DNA of 60,921 nucleotides from assembly GCF_024710845.1 (NCBI RefSeq), contig NZ_JANJTZ010000044.1:1-60921 (forward strand), in the 5' to 3' direction. Below, piece by piece: positions 16,743-25,532 of this stretch. The translations under genes and the position numbers were made by a program. The notes under the pieces were generated by a model. That model saw only the letters and a list, made by a program, of their open reading frames with translations. It searched no databases and had not been told where the DNA came from. Numbering within the stretch: position 1 is the first letter of the stretch; each line of letters begins with the position of its first letter. Origin of the DNA: Mesorhizobium sp. (GTDB taxonomy: Bacteria > Pseudomonadota > Alphaproteobacteria > Rhizobiales > Rhizobiaceae).

Positions 16743-18272
16743 TCAGGCCGCGCGGGAACCCCGGCCCGGGCCATGCGCGGTCGGGACCGCCGGCAGGCTC
16801 TCCATCACGCGCGAGCGCGGGAAGATGGCGATCGCCTCCGTGCCTTCGCGGATCTTCGAGCGCAGTTCGAACTCGCCGTCGTGCATGGCGACAAGACCCT
16901 GGACGATCGGCAGGCCCAGGCCCGTTCCCTGTTCGGCGCTCTTGATGGCAATCGCGCCCTGGCCGAAGGCCGCGAGCACGACGGGGATCTCGTCCTGCGG
17001 GATACCGGGGCCGTTGTCCTTGACCGCGAGATACTGGCCGCCGCCGGCGGTCCAGCCGACCTTGACGAAGATCTCGCCGCCGGTGGGCGTGAATTTCACC
17101 GCATTGGAGAGCAGGTTGAGAGCGATCTGGCGGATGGCGCGCTCGTCGGCGAAGAGGCGCGGCAGGCCGCGTTCGAACTGCTGGGTGATGCGGATGTCCT
17201 TCGCGCGGGCCTTGAGCTCCATCATGTGGCAGCATTCCTCGGCGGTGTCGGCGAGGTCCATCGGTTCCTCGTGAAGCCGGTAGCGGCCGGCTTCGATGCG
17301 CGAGAGATCGAGAATCTCGTTGATCAGGTTGAGGAGATGCTGGCCGGACGCGTGAATGTCGTTGGCGTAGTCGCGGTACGTCGGGTTGCCGATCGGTCCC
17401 AGGACCTCGCTGCCCATGACTTCCGAGAAGCCGAGGATCGCATTGAGCGGCGTGCGCAGTTCGTGGCTCATCGAGGCGAGGAAGCGCGATTTCGCCAGAT
17501 TGGCGTCCTCGGCGCGGCGGCGCGCCTCGTCGGACATCGATTTCGCCGTCTCGAGTTCGGCGATCAGGTAGTCCTTCTCGGTCCGGAACGACAGGAAGGC
17601 AATGGCCGACTGGTTGAGGTGGCCCGAGACGTACATGAAGAAGGGCAGCGCCGCGAGGACCAGGCCTGCCATCAGGGCCTCGACCGGTTCGGTGAAGTCG
17701 ACGGAGATCGCCGCGAAGACCAGGACCGGCAGGGTGAAAGTGACGAGAAGCGCGCCGCGCAGCGCGTAGGCGAGGATGGCGGTCGCCGACAGCGCCAGCA
17801 GAAGCACGACCGCCTTGACTACCGGCAGCGGCTCGATCTGGCAGGGATCGCATTGCAGCGTGGCAAAATAGGCCCAGCCCAGACCCGAGACGAAGTGCGC
17901 CGCGAGGAAGAGGCGGCGCGTCTTCTCGGCATCGATCGTCTGCGCGTCGCTGCGGTCGGTACGGCGTGCGACGACCGCGAGCGCCGCGTAGCAGGTGACC
18001 GTGATCAGCGCCCAGACGAGGATGTCGACGCCGAGCCCCATGAATATGCCGGCAAGCGCGATGGCCATGACAAGGATGGGGATCGCCGTTGCGCCGTTGA
18101 GCATCGCGCGGGCGTGGTGCTTCAGCAACTCACGGTCGAAGACGGGGTTGCCGGATTTTTGCGCGAGCTGGTCGCGCGTCTTGCGCACCGCGCGCGCGAC
18201 CTCGCTGTTGCGGTGCGCTTTCGTGCGGTCCACAATATTCTTGTCAGCCGTGGTTGAACGGTTGAGCGCCAT
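16743..18272 (-). CDS. membrane sensor histidine kinase
   Basis: A 509-aa hybrid-less histidine kinase. The N-terminal 60 residues are cytosolic and charged, followed by about six membrane segments (residues ~60-225), a short coiled coil (ELETAKSMSDEARRRAEDANLAK), the HisKA box FLASMSHELRTPLNAILGFSEVMG with phospho-acceptor His270, and an HATPase domain with N box NLLSNAVKF, G1 DNGPGIP and G2 GTGLGLPI. It resembles the PdhS/DivJ-PleC class of alphaproteobacterial kinases that feed cell-cycle regulators. No response regulator is adjacent, so its partner is unknown. It converges on cobT with 11 bases between stops. Confidence 0.92.
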   Translation of the reverse strand: MALNRSTTADKNIVDRTKAHRNSEVARAVRKTRDQLAQKSGNPVFDRELLKHHARAMLNGATAIPILVMAIALAGIFMGLGVDILVWALITVTCYAALAVVARRTDRSDAQTIDAEKTRRLFLAAHFVSGLGWAYFATLQCDPCQIEPLPVVKAVVLLLALSATAILAYALRGALLVTFTLPVLVFAAISVDFTEPVEALMAGLVLAALPFFMYVSGHLNQSAIAFLSFRTEKDYLIAELETAKSMSDEARRRAEDANLAKSRFLASMSHELRTPLNAILGFSEVMGSEVLGPIGNPTYRDYANDIHASGQHLLNLINEILDLSRIEAGRYRLHEEPMDLADTAEECCHMMELKARAKDIRITQQFERGLPRLFADERAIRQIALNLLSNAVKFTPTGGEIFVKVGWTAGGGQYLAVKDNGPGIPQDEIPVVLAAFGQGAIAIKSAEQGTGLGLPIVQGLVAMHDGEFELRSKIREGTEAIAIFPRSRVMESLPAVPTAHGPGRGSRAA

Positions 18273-18347
18273 ACGGTGCCGGGAATTCTCAGGTCTCTGA
18301 TGCCAAAGGGAAAATTACTTCCGAATGATTAAGAGACCCTTCCCGAA

Positions 18348-18965
18348 ATGAGGCACTTGGCGAACCCGGGGCGCTATCGCCCGCGCGGGACAACCGCAAG
18401 GCGAAGTGCCGGGCGCCGCTATGCCGAATACGCGCTGACGCTGGTGCTTTTCCTTGCGCTGGCGGTCGTGGCGGCGCGGCTGGACCGGACGGAAAGCGTC
18501 ACGCCCGAGGGCAGGGCGGTGGTCAATGACGGCGACACGCTGACGCTTGCCGGCCGGCGGATCAGGCTGCGCGGCATCGATGCGCCGGAATACAACCAGT
18601 CCTGCACGCGGGCTGGCGCCGCCTATGCCTGCGGCCGCCAGTCCAGGCGCGAACTGGAGACGCTGATCGCGGGCCGCTCCGTCACCTGCGAGGGCTGGGA
18701 GAGGGACAAATACGACCGCCTGCTCGCAGTCTGCCGAGTCGGCGACATCGATCTGAACCGCAGGCTCGTCGAGGAGGGGTGGGCGGTCGCCTATGGCGAC
18801 TACGCTGACGCGGAACTTGTGGCGAGGCGCGCGGGAAAGGGTCTGTGGGCCGGCGAGTTCGAGCGGCCACGCGCTTGGCGCGAACTGCAGGGCGGCCTGG
18901 CCGAAGCGGAACACGGTCACGTAGAGATGATTTTCAACTGGCTGAGGCAGGTGCTCGGCTGGTAA
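18348..18965 (+). CDS. membrane-anchored thermonuclease (SNase) family nuclease
   Basis: A 205-aa protein with one hydrophobic anchor (LTLVLFLALAVVAARL, residues ~28-43) and a staphylococcal-nuclease OB-fold domain. The catalytic pattern is present: Arg and Asp/Glu in RLRGIDAPEYNQ and the second Arg in KYDRLLAVC, plus GLWAGEFERPRAWR near the end. It probably cleaves nucleic acids outside the inner membrane in a calcium-dependent way. Three cysteines in the domain (NQSC, YACG, VTCEG) suggest disulfides. It is divergent from the histidine kinase gene and followed by the GST gene. Confidence 0.88.
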   Translation: MRHLANPGRYRPRGTTARRSAGRRYAEYALTLVLFLALAVVAARLDRTESVTPEGRAVVNDGDTLTLAGRRIRLRGIDAPEYNQSCTRAGAAYACGRQSRRELETLIAGRSVTCEGWERDKYDRLLAVCRVGDIDLNRRLVEEGWAVAYGDYADAELVARRAGKGLWAGEFERPRAWRELQGGLAEAEHGHVEMIFNWLRQVLGW

Positions 18966-18998
18966 GCGGGTCGGGTATCGTTGATCGGGAGGAACGAC

Positions 18999-19610
18999 AT
19001 GAAGCTCTATGACGGCGGACGAGCGCCGAACCCGCGCCGGGTGCGCATCTATCTGGCCGAGAAGGGCTTGTCGGTGCCGCTGGTGCCGATCGACATGGGC
19101 GCGCTCGGCCACAAGTCGGAGGCGGTCGCCTCCCGCAACCCGCTGAAACGGCTGCCGGTGCTCGAACTCGACGACGGCACGATCCTCACGGAATCGATCG
19201 CGATCTGCCGCTATTTCGAGGAACTCAATCCCGAACCGCCGATGTTCGGCACCGGTGCGCTGGGCAAGGCGCTGGTCGAGATGTGGCAACGGCGGATGGA
19301 GCTGAACTTCCTGGCCGTCGTGGCGAATGCGTTCCGGCACATCCACCCGGCGATGAAGGAATGGGAGATCCCGCAGATCCCCGAATGGGGCGAGGCGAAC
19401 AAGCCGAAGGCGCTCGAGTTCTTGGAGATCCTCGACCGGGAGCTCGCCTCGCGCGAATTCGCCGCCGGCGACGCCTATTCGGTCGCCGATATCACCGGGC
19501 TCGTCGCGATGGATTTCCTCAAGCCGGCGCGCATCGCGGTGCCTGACGAGTTCGCCAATGTGAAGCGCTGGCACGCGGCGATCTCGGCACGGCCGAGTGC
19601 CGCCGCCTGA
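18999..19610 (+). CDS. glutathione S-transferase family protein
   Basis: A 203-aa cytosolic protein with an N-terminal thioredoxin-like domain (MKLYDGGRAPNPRRVRIYLAEKGL; NPLKRLPVLELDDGTILTESIAICRY with the glutathione-binding Pro and ES) and an all-helical C-terminal domain containing the N-capping motif SVADITGLVAMDF. It fits the theta/beta-like GST group and would conjugate or otherwise use glutathione. The ATG at 18999 follows GGGAGGAACGAC. Its stop overlaps the start of the next gene (TGATG), indicating coupling. Confidence 0.92.
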   Translation: MKLYDGGRAPNPRRVRIYLAEKGLSVPLVPIDMGALGHKSEAVASRNPLKRLPVLELDDGTILTESIAICRYFEELNPEPPMFGTGALGKALVEMWQRRMELNFLAVVANAFRHIHPAMKEWEIPQIPEWGEANKPKALEFLEILDRELASREFAAGDAYSVADITGLVAMDFLKPARIAVPDEFANVKRWHAAISARPSAAA

Positions 19611-20227
19611 TGACGGGCGAGACGCTGCAGGCGCTCGCCGAGAGGGCACGTGCCTGCCGCATCTGCCGCGACGCGCCGCTGGGCAAGCCGCTGCCGCATG
19701 AGCCGAGGCCGGTGCTCTGGCCGTCCTCGACGGCGCGCGTCCTGATCGCCGGCCAGGCGCCGGGCACCAAGGTGCATGCCAGCGGCATTCCCTTCGACGA
19801 CCGGTCGGGCGACAGGCTGCGCGAGTGGCTCGGCGTCACACGCGACGAATTCTACGACACCGAGAAGTTCGCCATCCTGCCGATGGGCTTCTGCTTTCCG
19901 GGGCAGGATGCGAAGGGCGGCGACCTGCCGCCGCGACGCGAATGCGCGCCTGCATGGCGCCGGCCGCTAATGGACCTGATGCCGCAGATCGAACTCGTGC
20001 TGGTGATCGGCATCTACGCGCAGGCCTGGCACATGGGCGATGAGCGTGGCGACAGCCTTACCGAGACGGTGGCGCGCTGGCGCGAGATATTCGAGGCGAA
20101 TGCCGCGCCGCGCATCCTGCCACTGCCGCACCCGTCCTGGCGCAACACCGGCTGGTTGAAGCACAACCCGTGGTTCGAGGCGGGACTGTTGCCGAGGCTG
20201 AGGGAGGAAGTCAGAGCCAGGATCTGA
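19610..20227 (+). CDS. uracil-DNA glycosylase family protein
   Basis: A 205-aa protein of the uracil-DNA glycosylase superfamily (COG1573-like). It has an N-terminal CRICRD cysteine pair, motif A as GQAPGTKVHASGIPFDDRSG, the FAILPMGFCFPG segment, an LVIGIYAQAWHM strand and motif B LPHPSWRN. These resemble the family 4/5 enzymes, but only some of the iron-cluster cysteines are present, so actual glycosylase activity is uncertain. It starts within the stop codon of the GST gene and is presumably co-translated with it. Confidence 0.82.
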   Translation: MTGETLQALAERARACRICRDAPLGKPLPHEPRPVLWPSSTARVLIAGQAPGTKVHASGIPFDDRSGDRLREWLGVTRDEFYDTEKFAILPMGFCFPGQDAKGGDLPPRRECAPAWRRPLMDLMPQIELVLVIGIYAQAWHMGDERGDSLTETVARWREIFEANAAPRILPLPHPSWRNTGWLKHNPWFEAGLLPRLREEVRARI

Positions 20228-20336
20228 TTGGATTGGAATTTCGTGCTCTCGAAACGAGGCTGCGTGGTATGGATTTGCCTTGAAAAGACATTCCTGAATC
20301 TGCCATCTGAAGGGTAATAATTGCCGGAGAATACCG

Positions 20337-20828
20337 ATGGATCGCCTCGACCGCAAAATACTCCGCCTGTTGCAGGAGGATTCCACGCTAGCGGTCGCCG
20401 ACGTCGCGAAGAAGGTCGGCCTGTCGACGACGCCCTGCTGGCGCCGAATCCAGAAGCTGGAGGAGGAAGGCGTGATCCGCCGCCGGGTTGCGATCCTCGA
20501 TCCGGTCAAGGTCAACACAAGGGTGACCGTGTTCATCTCGATCCGCACGTCGTCGCACAGCCTCGAATGGCTGAAGCGTTTTTCCGAAGTGGTGCAGGAG
20601 TTTCCCGAAGTGGTCGAGTTCTACCGCATGAGCGGCGACGTCGACTACCTGATCCGCGTCGTGGTGCCCGACATCGCGGCCTATGACGCGTTCTACAAGA
20701 AGCTGATCGCCAAGATCGAGATTCGCGACGTGTCGTCGTCCTTCGCGATGGAGCAGATTAAATACACGACCGAACTGCCGCTCGACTACATGGTGCTGGA
20801 CAAGGATTCGTCGTCGGCGAGCGCCTGA
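20337..20828 (+). CDS. Lrp/AsnC family transcriptional regulator
   Basis: A 163-aa regulator with an N-terminal winged helix-turn-helix (LDRKILRLLQEDSTLAVADVAKKVGLSTTPCWRRIQKLEEEGVI) and a C-terminal RAM ligand-binding domain (VVEFYRMSGDVDYLIRVVVPDIAAYDAFY). The length and the end KYTTELPLDY are typical of the family. Lrp proteins sense amino acids; the target is unknown, though a polar amino-acid ABC transporter lies 1.6 kb away on the other strand. It converges on the AlkD-like gene with a 3-base gap between stops. Confidence 0.93.
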   Translation: MDRLDRKILRLLQEDSTLAVADVAKKVGLSTTPCWRRIQKLEEEGVIRRRVAILDPVKVNTRVTVFISIRTSSHSLEWLKRFSEVVQEFPEVVEFYRMSGDVDYLIRVVVPDIAAYDAFYKKLIAKIEIRDVSSSFAMEQIKYTTELPLDYMVLDKDSSSASA

Positions 20829-20831
20829 AGC

Positions 20832-21557
20832 CTATCTCGCCTTCGCCGCGCGGCTCGCTTCGCGCCTGGCTATGACGGCGAGCGTCTTTTCCGCCGTCAG
20901 TTCGCGCACGGCGTCCTTGCCGTTCCAGCGCGCAGTCTTGTCCGAGGACGCCGCCAGCCGCCGCGCGGTTTCGAGGGCGGCGGCGTTGAGCGCCATCGAG
21001 CGCTTGCCGATCGATCGCAGCGCCCAGTTGACGGCCTTCCTGACGAAATTGCGCGGATCGGTGGAGTACTTCTCGATGATCGGCAGGTAGGCGAGGAAGG
21101 TCTCGTCCGGTTCCTTCTTCCGGTGGACCACCGACCAGGCCATCATGGCGAAGGCGGTGCGGCGGACGAATTCGCGCTCGTCGGCGGCGAATTCGTCGAT
21201 CAGCCCGCGCCAGGCGTCGCAGTCGACGAAGAGGTCGGAGACGCCGTCGACGATGTCCCAGGAATCGAACTCCGCCGCCCAGGCACGCGCGTCCTTAGCC
21301 GTGAAGCGCTTCGGATCGGCGGTGATCGAGGCGATGAACTTCGCCTCCATGATGCCGCTCGCCCACAGTTCGAAGGCGCGCTCATGGTTCTTCGCGATCA
21401 GCTTGCCGATGCGGCGCTGCTCGCCGTGCGAGATGCCGAGCGCGTGTTCGATCCTGATGCCGTAGCGCTTCATCCCCTGGCGGTTCTCTTCGGAGGCCAG
21501 GGTTTTCAGGTGCGCGACGATCTCCTTTGCCGTCGAAGCCTTCGACAGCCCAGTCAT
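20832..21557 (-). CDS. AlkD-like DNA alkylation repair protein
   Basis: A 241-aa HEAT-repeat protein of the DNA alkylation repair family, related to AlkD, which removes bulky or cationic alkylated bases. The helical repeats and segments MKRYGIRIEHALGI, FDSWDIVDGVSDLF, ADEREFVRRTAFAMMAWSV and STDPRNFVRKAVNWALRSIGKR are those of the group. The start at 21557 shares one base with the stop of the upstream dehydrogenase gene, so it is translationally coupled; the frame is open further upstream only by running antisense-free through that gene. Confidence 0.9.
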   Translation of the reverse strand: MTGLSKASTAKEIVAHLKTLASEENRQGMKRYGIRIEHALGISHGEQRRIGKLIAKNHERAFELWASGIMEAKFIASITADPKRFTAKDARAWAAEFDSWDIVDGVSDLFVDCDAWRGLIDEFAADEREFVRRTAFAMMAWSVVHRKKEPDETFLAYLPIIEKYSTDPRNFVRKAVNWALRSIGKRSMALNAAALETARRLAASSDKTARWNGKDAVRELTAEKTLAVIARREASRAAKAR

Positions 21558-22426
21558 CAGTTTTCGAGCCGGGCAAGCAGCGAGGACGTATCCCAGCGCT
21601 TGCCGCCCATCTGCTGCACGTCCTTGTAGAACTGGTCGATCAGCGCGGTGACCGGCAATTGCGCGCCGTTGCGGTCCGCTTCCGCGAGGCAGATGCCGAG
21701 ATCCTTGCGCATCCAGTCGACGGCGAAGCCGAAATCGTATTTGCCGGCGTTCATGGTCTTGTGGCGGTTCTCCATCTGCCAGGAGCCGGCCGCCCCCTTG
21801 GAGATGACGTCGACGACCTTCTCGATGTCGAGGCCGGCTTTCTTGCCGAAATGAATGCCTTCGGCGAGGCCTTGGACGAGGCCGGCGATGCAGATCTGGT
21901 TGATCATCTTGGTGAGCTGGCCGGCGCCCGCCGGTCCCATCAGGCCAACCATCTTGGCGTAGGCGGAGATCACGGGCTTGGCGCGTTCGAAGGTCGCCTC
22001 GTCGCCCCCGACCATGACGGTCAGCTGACCGTTTTCGGCGCCCGCCTGACCGCCTGAGACCGGAGCGTCGAGGGCGGCGAAGCCGCGGGCCGTTGCAGCC
22101 GCCGCCAGTTCGCGGGCGATCTCGGCCGAAGCGGTCGTGTTGTCGATGAAGATCGCGCCCTTGCTCATCGCGCCGAAGGCGCCGTCGGCTCCCAGCGTCA
22201 CCTGTCGCAGGTCGTCGTCGTTGCCGACGCAGGCGAAGACGAAATCCTTGCCCTCGGCGGCCTTTGCGGGGGTCGGCGCATGCGCGCCGCCATGCTGGGC
22301 CACCCATTTGTCCGCCTTGGCGGCGGTGCGGTTGTAGACGGTCACGTCATGGCCGCCGCGATTTTTAAGATGCGCCGCCATGGGGAATCCCATGACGCCA
22401 AGTCCCAGAAACGCGATGCTGGCCAT
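21557..22426 (-). CDS. NAD(P)-dependent beta-hydroxyacid dehydrogenase (3-hydroxyisobutyrate dehydrogenase/GarR type)
   Basis: A 289-aa cytosolic dehydrogenase. An N-terminal Rossmann fold has the dinucleotide site IAFLGLGVMGFPMAAHL; the substrate-binding DAPVSGGQAGAENGQLTVMVGG follows, and the catalytic lysine is in GAGQLTKMINQ (Lys173). These are the hallmarks of enzymes that oxidise 3-hydroxyisobutyrate or reduce tartronate semialdehyde; the exact substrate cannot be read from the motifs. It precedes the AlkD-like gene (1-base overlap) and follows the ABC permease genes by 31 bases. Confidence 0.92.
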   Translation of the reverse strand: MASIAFLGLGVMGFPMAAHLKNRGGHDVTVYNRTAAKADKWVAQHGGAHAPTPAKAAEGKDFVFACVGNDDDLRQVTLGADGAFGAMSKGAIFIDNTTASAEIARELAAAATARGFAALDAPVSGGQAGAENGQLTVMVGGDEATFERAKPVISAYAKMVGLMGPAGAGQLTKMINQICIAGLVQGLAEGIHFGKKAGLDIEKVVDVISKGAAGSWQMENRHKTMNAGKYDFGFAVDWMRKDLGICLAEADRNGAQLPVTALIDQFYKDVQQMGGKRWDTSSLLARLEN

Positions 22427-22457
22427 TTGTCTCTCCGGCGGTTTGTATAGTCGCGCG

Positions 22458-23285
22458 TCAGCGCTTGAGGTGGCGCGTCAGGCGCTTTTCGATCAGCTCG
22501 ACGACATTGCGCAGCAATTCGACGATGGCAAGGTAGATGATCGCGGCCCAGATATAGGTCTGGAAGTCGAAGCTGCGCGAATAGGCAAGCCGGGTCACGC
22601 CCATCAGGTCGTAGACGGTGATGATGGCGACGATCGCCGAGCCCTTGATCATCAGGATCAGCTCGTTGCCGTAGGGGCGCAAAGCGACGATGAGAGCCTG
22701 AGGCATGATCACCATGCGCAGGGTCTGCCATTTGGTCAGGCCAAGCGATTCTGCGCCCTCCCACTGGCCCCGGCCGACGCTTTCGATCGCGCCGCGCAGG
22801 ATTTCGGCCTGGTAGGCGGCGGTGTTGAGGGTGAAGGCGAAGACGGCGCAGTACCAGGCTTCGCGGAAGAAAGTCCACAGGCCGATCATCTCAAGCTGCG
22901 GCCTGAACGTGCCGAGGCCGTAGTAGATGAGGAAGGTCTGCGCCAGCAGAGGCGTGCCGCGGAAGAAGTAGACATAGGCATAGGCGATGGCCGACAGGAC
23001 GCGGCTGTTCGACATCCGCATCGCCGCGACCGGGATTGACAGCAAGGCCCCCAGCACGGTGGAGACGCCCACGAGCAGCAGCGTGACGCCGAGGCCGGAG
23101 ACGTAGGTCGGAGCGTAGCGCTGGAAGAGTTCGGGATTCCACGCCGTGACGAGATAGGCGGCGAGAGCCAGGCCGAGCAGGATCCAGACGCCGACTAGAA
23201 CATGGCCGGCGATGCGCTTTCCCGGCCAGCCGCGATCGACGGGCGGCGGCAGTTCGAGCACGGCAGCGTCGGGCAGGGCGCTCAT
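22458..23285 (-). CDS. polar amino-acid ABC transporter permease (HisM/ArtM type)
   Basis: A 275-aa inner-membrane subunit with five or more membrane segments after a 28-residue cytosolic lead. It shows the family entry segment GVTLLLVGVSTVLGALLSIP, YFFRGTPLLAQTFLIYYGL, and the EAA loop AIESVGRGQWEGAESLGLTKWQTLRMVIMPQA that contacts the ATPase. Together with the gene at 23282 it forms the heterodimeric channel for basic or polar amino acids. It overlaps that gene by 4 bases. No ATP-binding subunit gene is present next to it, which is unusual. Confidence 0.93.
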   Translation of the reverse strand: MSALPDAAVLELPPPVDRGWPGKRIAGHVLVGVWILLGLALAAYLVTAWNPELFQRYAPTYVSGLGVTLLLVGVSTVLGALLSIPVAAMRMSNSRVLSAIAYAYVYFFRGTPLLAQTFLIYYGLGTFRPQLEMIGLWTFFREAWYCAVFAFTLNTAAYQAEILRGAIESVGRGQWEGAESLGLTKWQTLRMVIMPQALIVALRPYGNELILMIKGSAIVAIITVYDLMGVTRLAYSRSFDFQTYIWAAIIYLAIVELLRNVVELIEKRLTRHLKR

Positions 23286-23995
23286 CGGCGCACCCCGGAC
23301 TGGCTGACGGACCGCTCGACCGCGTTGATCCCGAACGAGGAAATGATCGCGAGCACAAGGTAGATCGCGCAGGCGACGCCGAAGAACAGGAACGGCTCGC
23401 GCGTGACGCGCGCTGCGACGCCGCTCTGTCGCAGGATGTCGGACAGGCCGATCGCGGAGACGAGCGCGGTGTCCTTGAGCAGGATGAGCCAGAGATTGGC
23501 AAGGCCGGGCAGGGCGATGCGGATGAGCTGCGGCAGGATCACGAGACGCATCGTCTGGTAGCCGGTCAGCCCGATCGCGTAGCCGCCCTCGTACTGGCCG
23601 TGCGGAATGGCGCGGAACGCCGAGAGGAATACTTCACTCGAATAAGAGGAAAAGACGACGCCCAGCGCCACCATGCCGGAGACGAAGCTGTTGACCTCGA
23701 CGCTTGCGGTCGGATCGAACGCCCGGACGACGCTCTGGAGCAGCGTCTGCACGCCGTAATAGACGAGGAAGAGCGTCAGCAGCTCCGGAAGCCCGCGGAA
23801 GATCGTGGTGTAGACGTTGCCGGCAAGCCTGAGCGACGGTTCGTCCGACTGTTTGGCAAGCGCCACCACGAAGCCGATGGCAAGGCCGACGGGCAGGGTC
23901 GCGGCGGCCAGCGAGACGGTGATGAAGACGCCATAGGCGATGTCGTCGAGCCAGCCCTCCGGTCCCCAGCTCAGCAGCGTCCAGGCACTCTGCAT
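23282..23995 (-). CDS. polar amino-acid ABC transporter permease (HisQ/ArtQ type)
   Basis: A 237-aa permease, partner of the preceding entry. It carries GVFITVSLAAATLPVGLAIGFVVALAK at the start of the conserved domain, YTTIFRGLPELLTLFLVYYG, and the EAA loop AFRAIPHGQYEGGYAIGLTGYQTMRLVILPQL. The gene order substrate-binding protein, permease Q, permease M matches the usual lysine/arginine/ornithine or histidine uptake operons. A gap of 87 bases separates it from the binding-protein gene. Confidence 0.93.
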   Translation of the reverse strand: MQSAWTLLSWGPEGWLDDIAYGVFITVSLAAATLPVGLAIGFVVALAKQSDEPSLRLAGNVYTTIFRGLPELLTLFLVYYGVQTLLQSVVRAFDPTASVEVNSFVSGMVALGVVFSSYSSEVFLSAFRAIPHGQYEGGYAIGLTGYQTMRLVILPQLIRIALPGLANLWLILLKDTALVSAIGLSDILRQSGVAARVTREPFLFFGVACAIYLVLAIISSFGINAVERSVSQSGVRR

Positions 23996-24082
23996 CGGCG
24001 CTTCTGCCTCATCCGTTGGCTTGAGAACATCGATGAGCGCGACGGCGGGGTGCGCCCGCCGCCGCGTTCGGCTTGAGCCGGA

Positions 24083-24862
24083 TTAGCCGCCGTAGACGTC
24101 GTAGGGGAAGTACTTGTCGTTGATTTCCTTGTATTTTCCGCTCTTGCGGATGGCGTCGATGGCGGCGTTGAACTTCTCGACGAGCGCGGTTTCGCCCTTG
24201 CGGACCGCGATGCCGGCGCCTTCGCCGTGGATTTCGGGCACGGGCGTGATCATGCCGACGACCTTGCAGCAGGCGCCGTCCGTCGTCTTCAGCCATTCCT
24301 CGAGCACGGAGACGTCATCGGTGACGGCGTCGAGACGGCCGTTGGCGATGTCGAGCAGGAACTCCTGGCTGGTCGGATAGCCCTTGAGCGTCGTGTCCGT
24401 ATAGGTCTTCTCGGCGTAGTTATAGTGGGTGGTGGACGTCGCTGCGCCGAGCGTCTTGCCGGCCAGATCTTCCTTGGCCACGCCCTTGATGGTGGTGTCC
24501 TTGGGCGCGACGATCGCGGAAGGGGTGTTGTAGTATTTGTGGGTGAAGTCGACCTTCTGCTTGCGCTCTTCGGTGATCGACATCGAGGCGATGATCGCGT
24601 CGAACTTGCCGGCCTGCAGCGCCGGGATGATGCCGTCCCAGTCCTGCGTGACGAATTCGCACTTGACCTTCATCTCCTCGCAAAGCGCGTTGGCGATGTC
24701 GATGTCGAAGCCCACGAGCTTGCCGTCGGAGGTCAGGTTGTTGAAGGGGGGATAGGCGCCTTCCGTGCCGATCCGCAGGGTCTCCTGCGCGTTGGCCGCT
24801 CCCAGGCCGAACGCGAACGCGGCGGCGGTCAGACCGAGCGCCAGACGCTTCGTAATACGCAT
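24083..24862 (-). CDS. polar amino-acid ABC transporter substrate-binding protein
   Basis: A 259-aa periplasmic binding protein (SBP_bac_3 type). The signal peptide RITKRLALGLTAAAFAFGLGAANA is followed by the standard start ETLRIGTEGAYPPFNNLTSDGKLVGFDIDIANALCEEM, then QDWDGIIPALQAGKFDAIIASMSITEERKQKVDF. It resembles lysine/arginine/ornithine-binding proteins and carries the AcCC pair seen in that group (DGACCKVV). The ATG at 24862 has AGAGG six bases upstream; an ATG two codons earlier sits on top of the ribosome site. First gene of the transporter operon. Confidence 0.93.
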   Translation of the reverse strand: MRITKRLALGLTAAAFAFGLGAANAQETLRIGTEGAYPPFNNLTSDGKLVGFDIDIANALCEEMKVKCEFVTQDWDGIIPALQAGKFDAIIASMSITEERKQKVDFTHKYYNTPSAIVAPKDTTIKGVAKEDLAGKTLGAATSTTHYNYAEKTYTDTTLKGYPTSQEFLLDIANGRLDAVTDDVSVLEEWLKTTDGACCKVVGMITPVPEIHGEGAGIAVRKGETALVEKFNAAIDAIRKSGKYKEINDKYFPYDVYGG

Positions 24863-25010
24863 GTTCATCCTCTTTCTTTGTCGTTGCCGCTCCACTCCCG
24901 AAGCGGGTCCTGCAGGCCGCCAAGGCCCGCAAACTGTGTGATATTCCCACTATTTCCGCGGCGAATGCAATCGCAAAACCGCCCTACGACGATGCCATGC
25001 GCGGCATGAA

Positions 25011-25532
25011 TCATGCCGTAGCGGGAGGGCGAAGGTCCATGCGGGCGGCGATAAAATCGGCGATTGCGGCGATGTCGTCGATGTCGAGAACCGGCAGGCG
25101 CTCGTCCGGCTGAGGGTGGTCGGCCGCGACCGCGACGATCGCCGGATCGGTCGCCGAGAGCGGTGAGATGTCCTTCGCACCCTGCCGGCGGGTCTCGATC
25201 TTGAGATGTGCCTCGCGCTTGTAGCCTTCGACCAGGACGAGATCGCACGGCGCGAGGCGGGCGAGGATCTGGTTGAGCGGCGGTTCGAGCTCGTCGCGCA
25301 ACTCGTGCATCAGCGCCCAGCGCCCATGCGAGACGATCGCCACCTCATGCGCGCCTGCCGCGCGATGGCGGAAGGAATCCGTGCCTTTCTTGTCGATGTC
25401 GAAGGAATGGTGGGCGTGCTTGACCGTCGAGACGCGATAGCCGCGGCGCGTGAACTCGGCGACGAGGCGCTCGGTGAGCGTGGTCTTGCCGGAGTTCTTC
25501 CAGCCGGTGATGCCGAAGACCTTTCCGGTCAC
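25011..25532 (-). CDS. mobB: molybdopterin-guanine dinucleotide biosynthesis adaptor MobB
   Basis: A 173-aa GTP-binding protein that helps MobA or delivers the cofactor to apoenzymes. The P-loop GWKNSGKTTL is at residues 10-19, followed by RVSTVKHAHHSFDIDKKGTDSFRHRAAGA and LVLVEGYKREAHLKIE, all typical of MobB. It overlaps mobA by 4 bases and is the last gene of the mobAB pair. Confidence 0.94.
   Translation of the reverse strand: MTGKVFGITGWKNSGKTTLTERLVAEFTRRGYRVSTVKHAHHSFDIDKKGTDSFRHRAAGAHEVAIVSHGRWALMHELRDELEPPLNQILARLAPCDLVLVEGYKREAHLKIETRRQGAKDISPLSATDPAIVAVAADHPQPDERLPVLDIDDIAAIADFIAARMDLRPPATA

Noticed and set aside
21558..22307. 491-aa frame joined to the AlkD-like protein
   Set aside because: Upstream half is an out-of-frame reading of the dehydrogenase gene; the AlkD-like protein begins at 21557.
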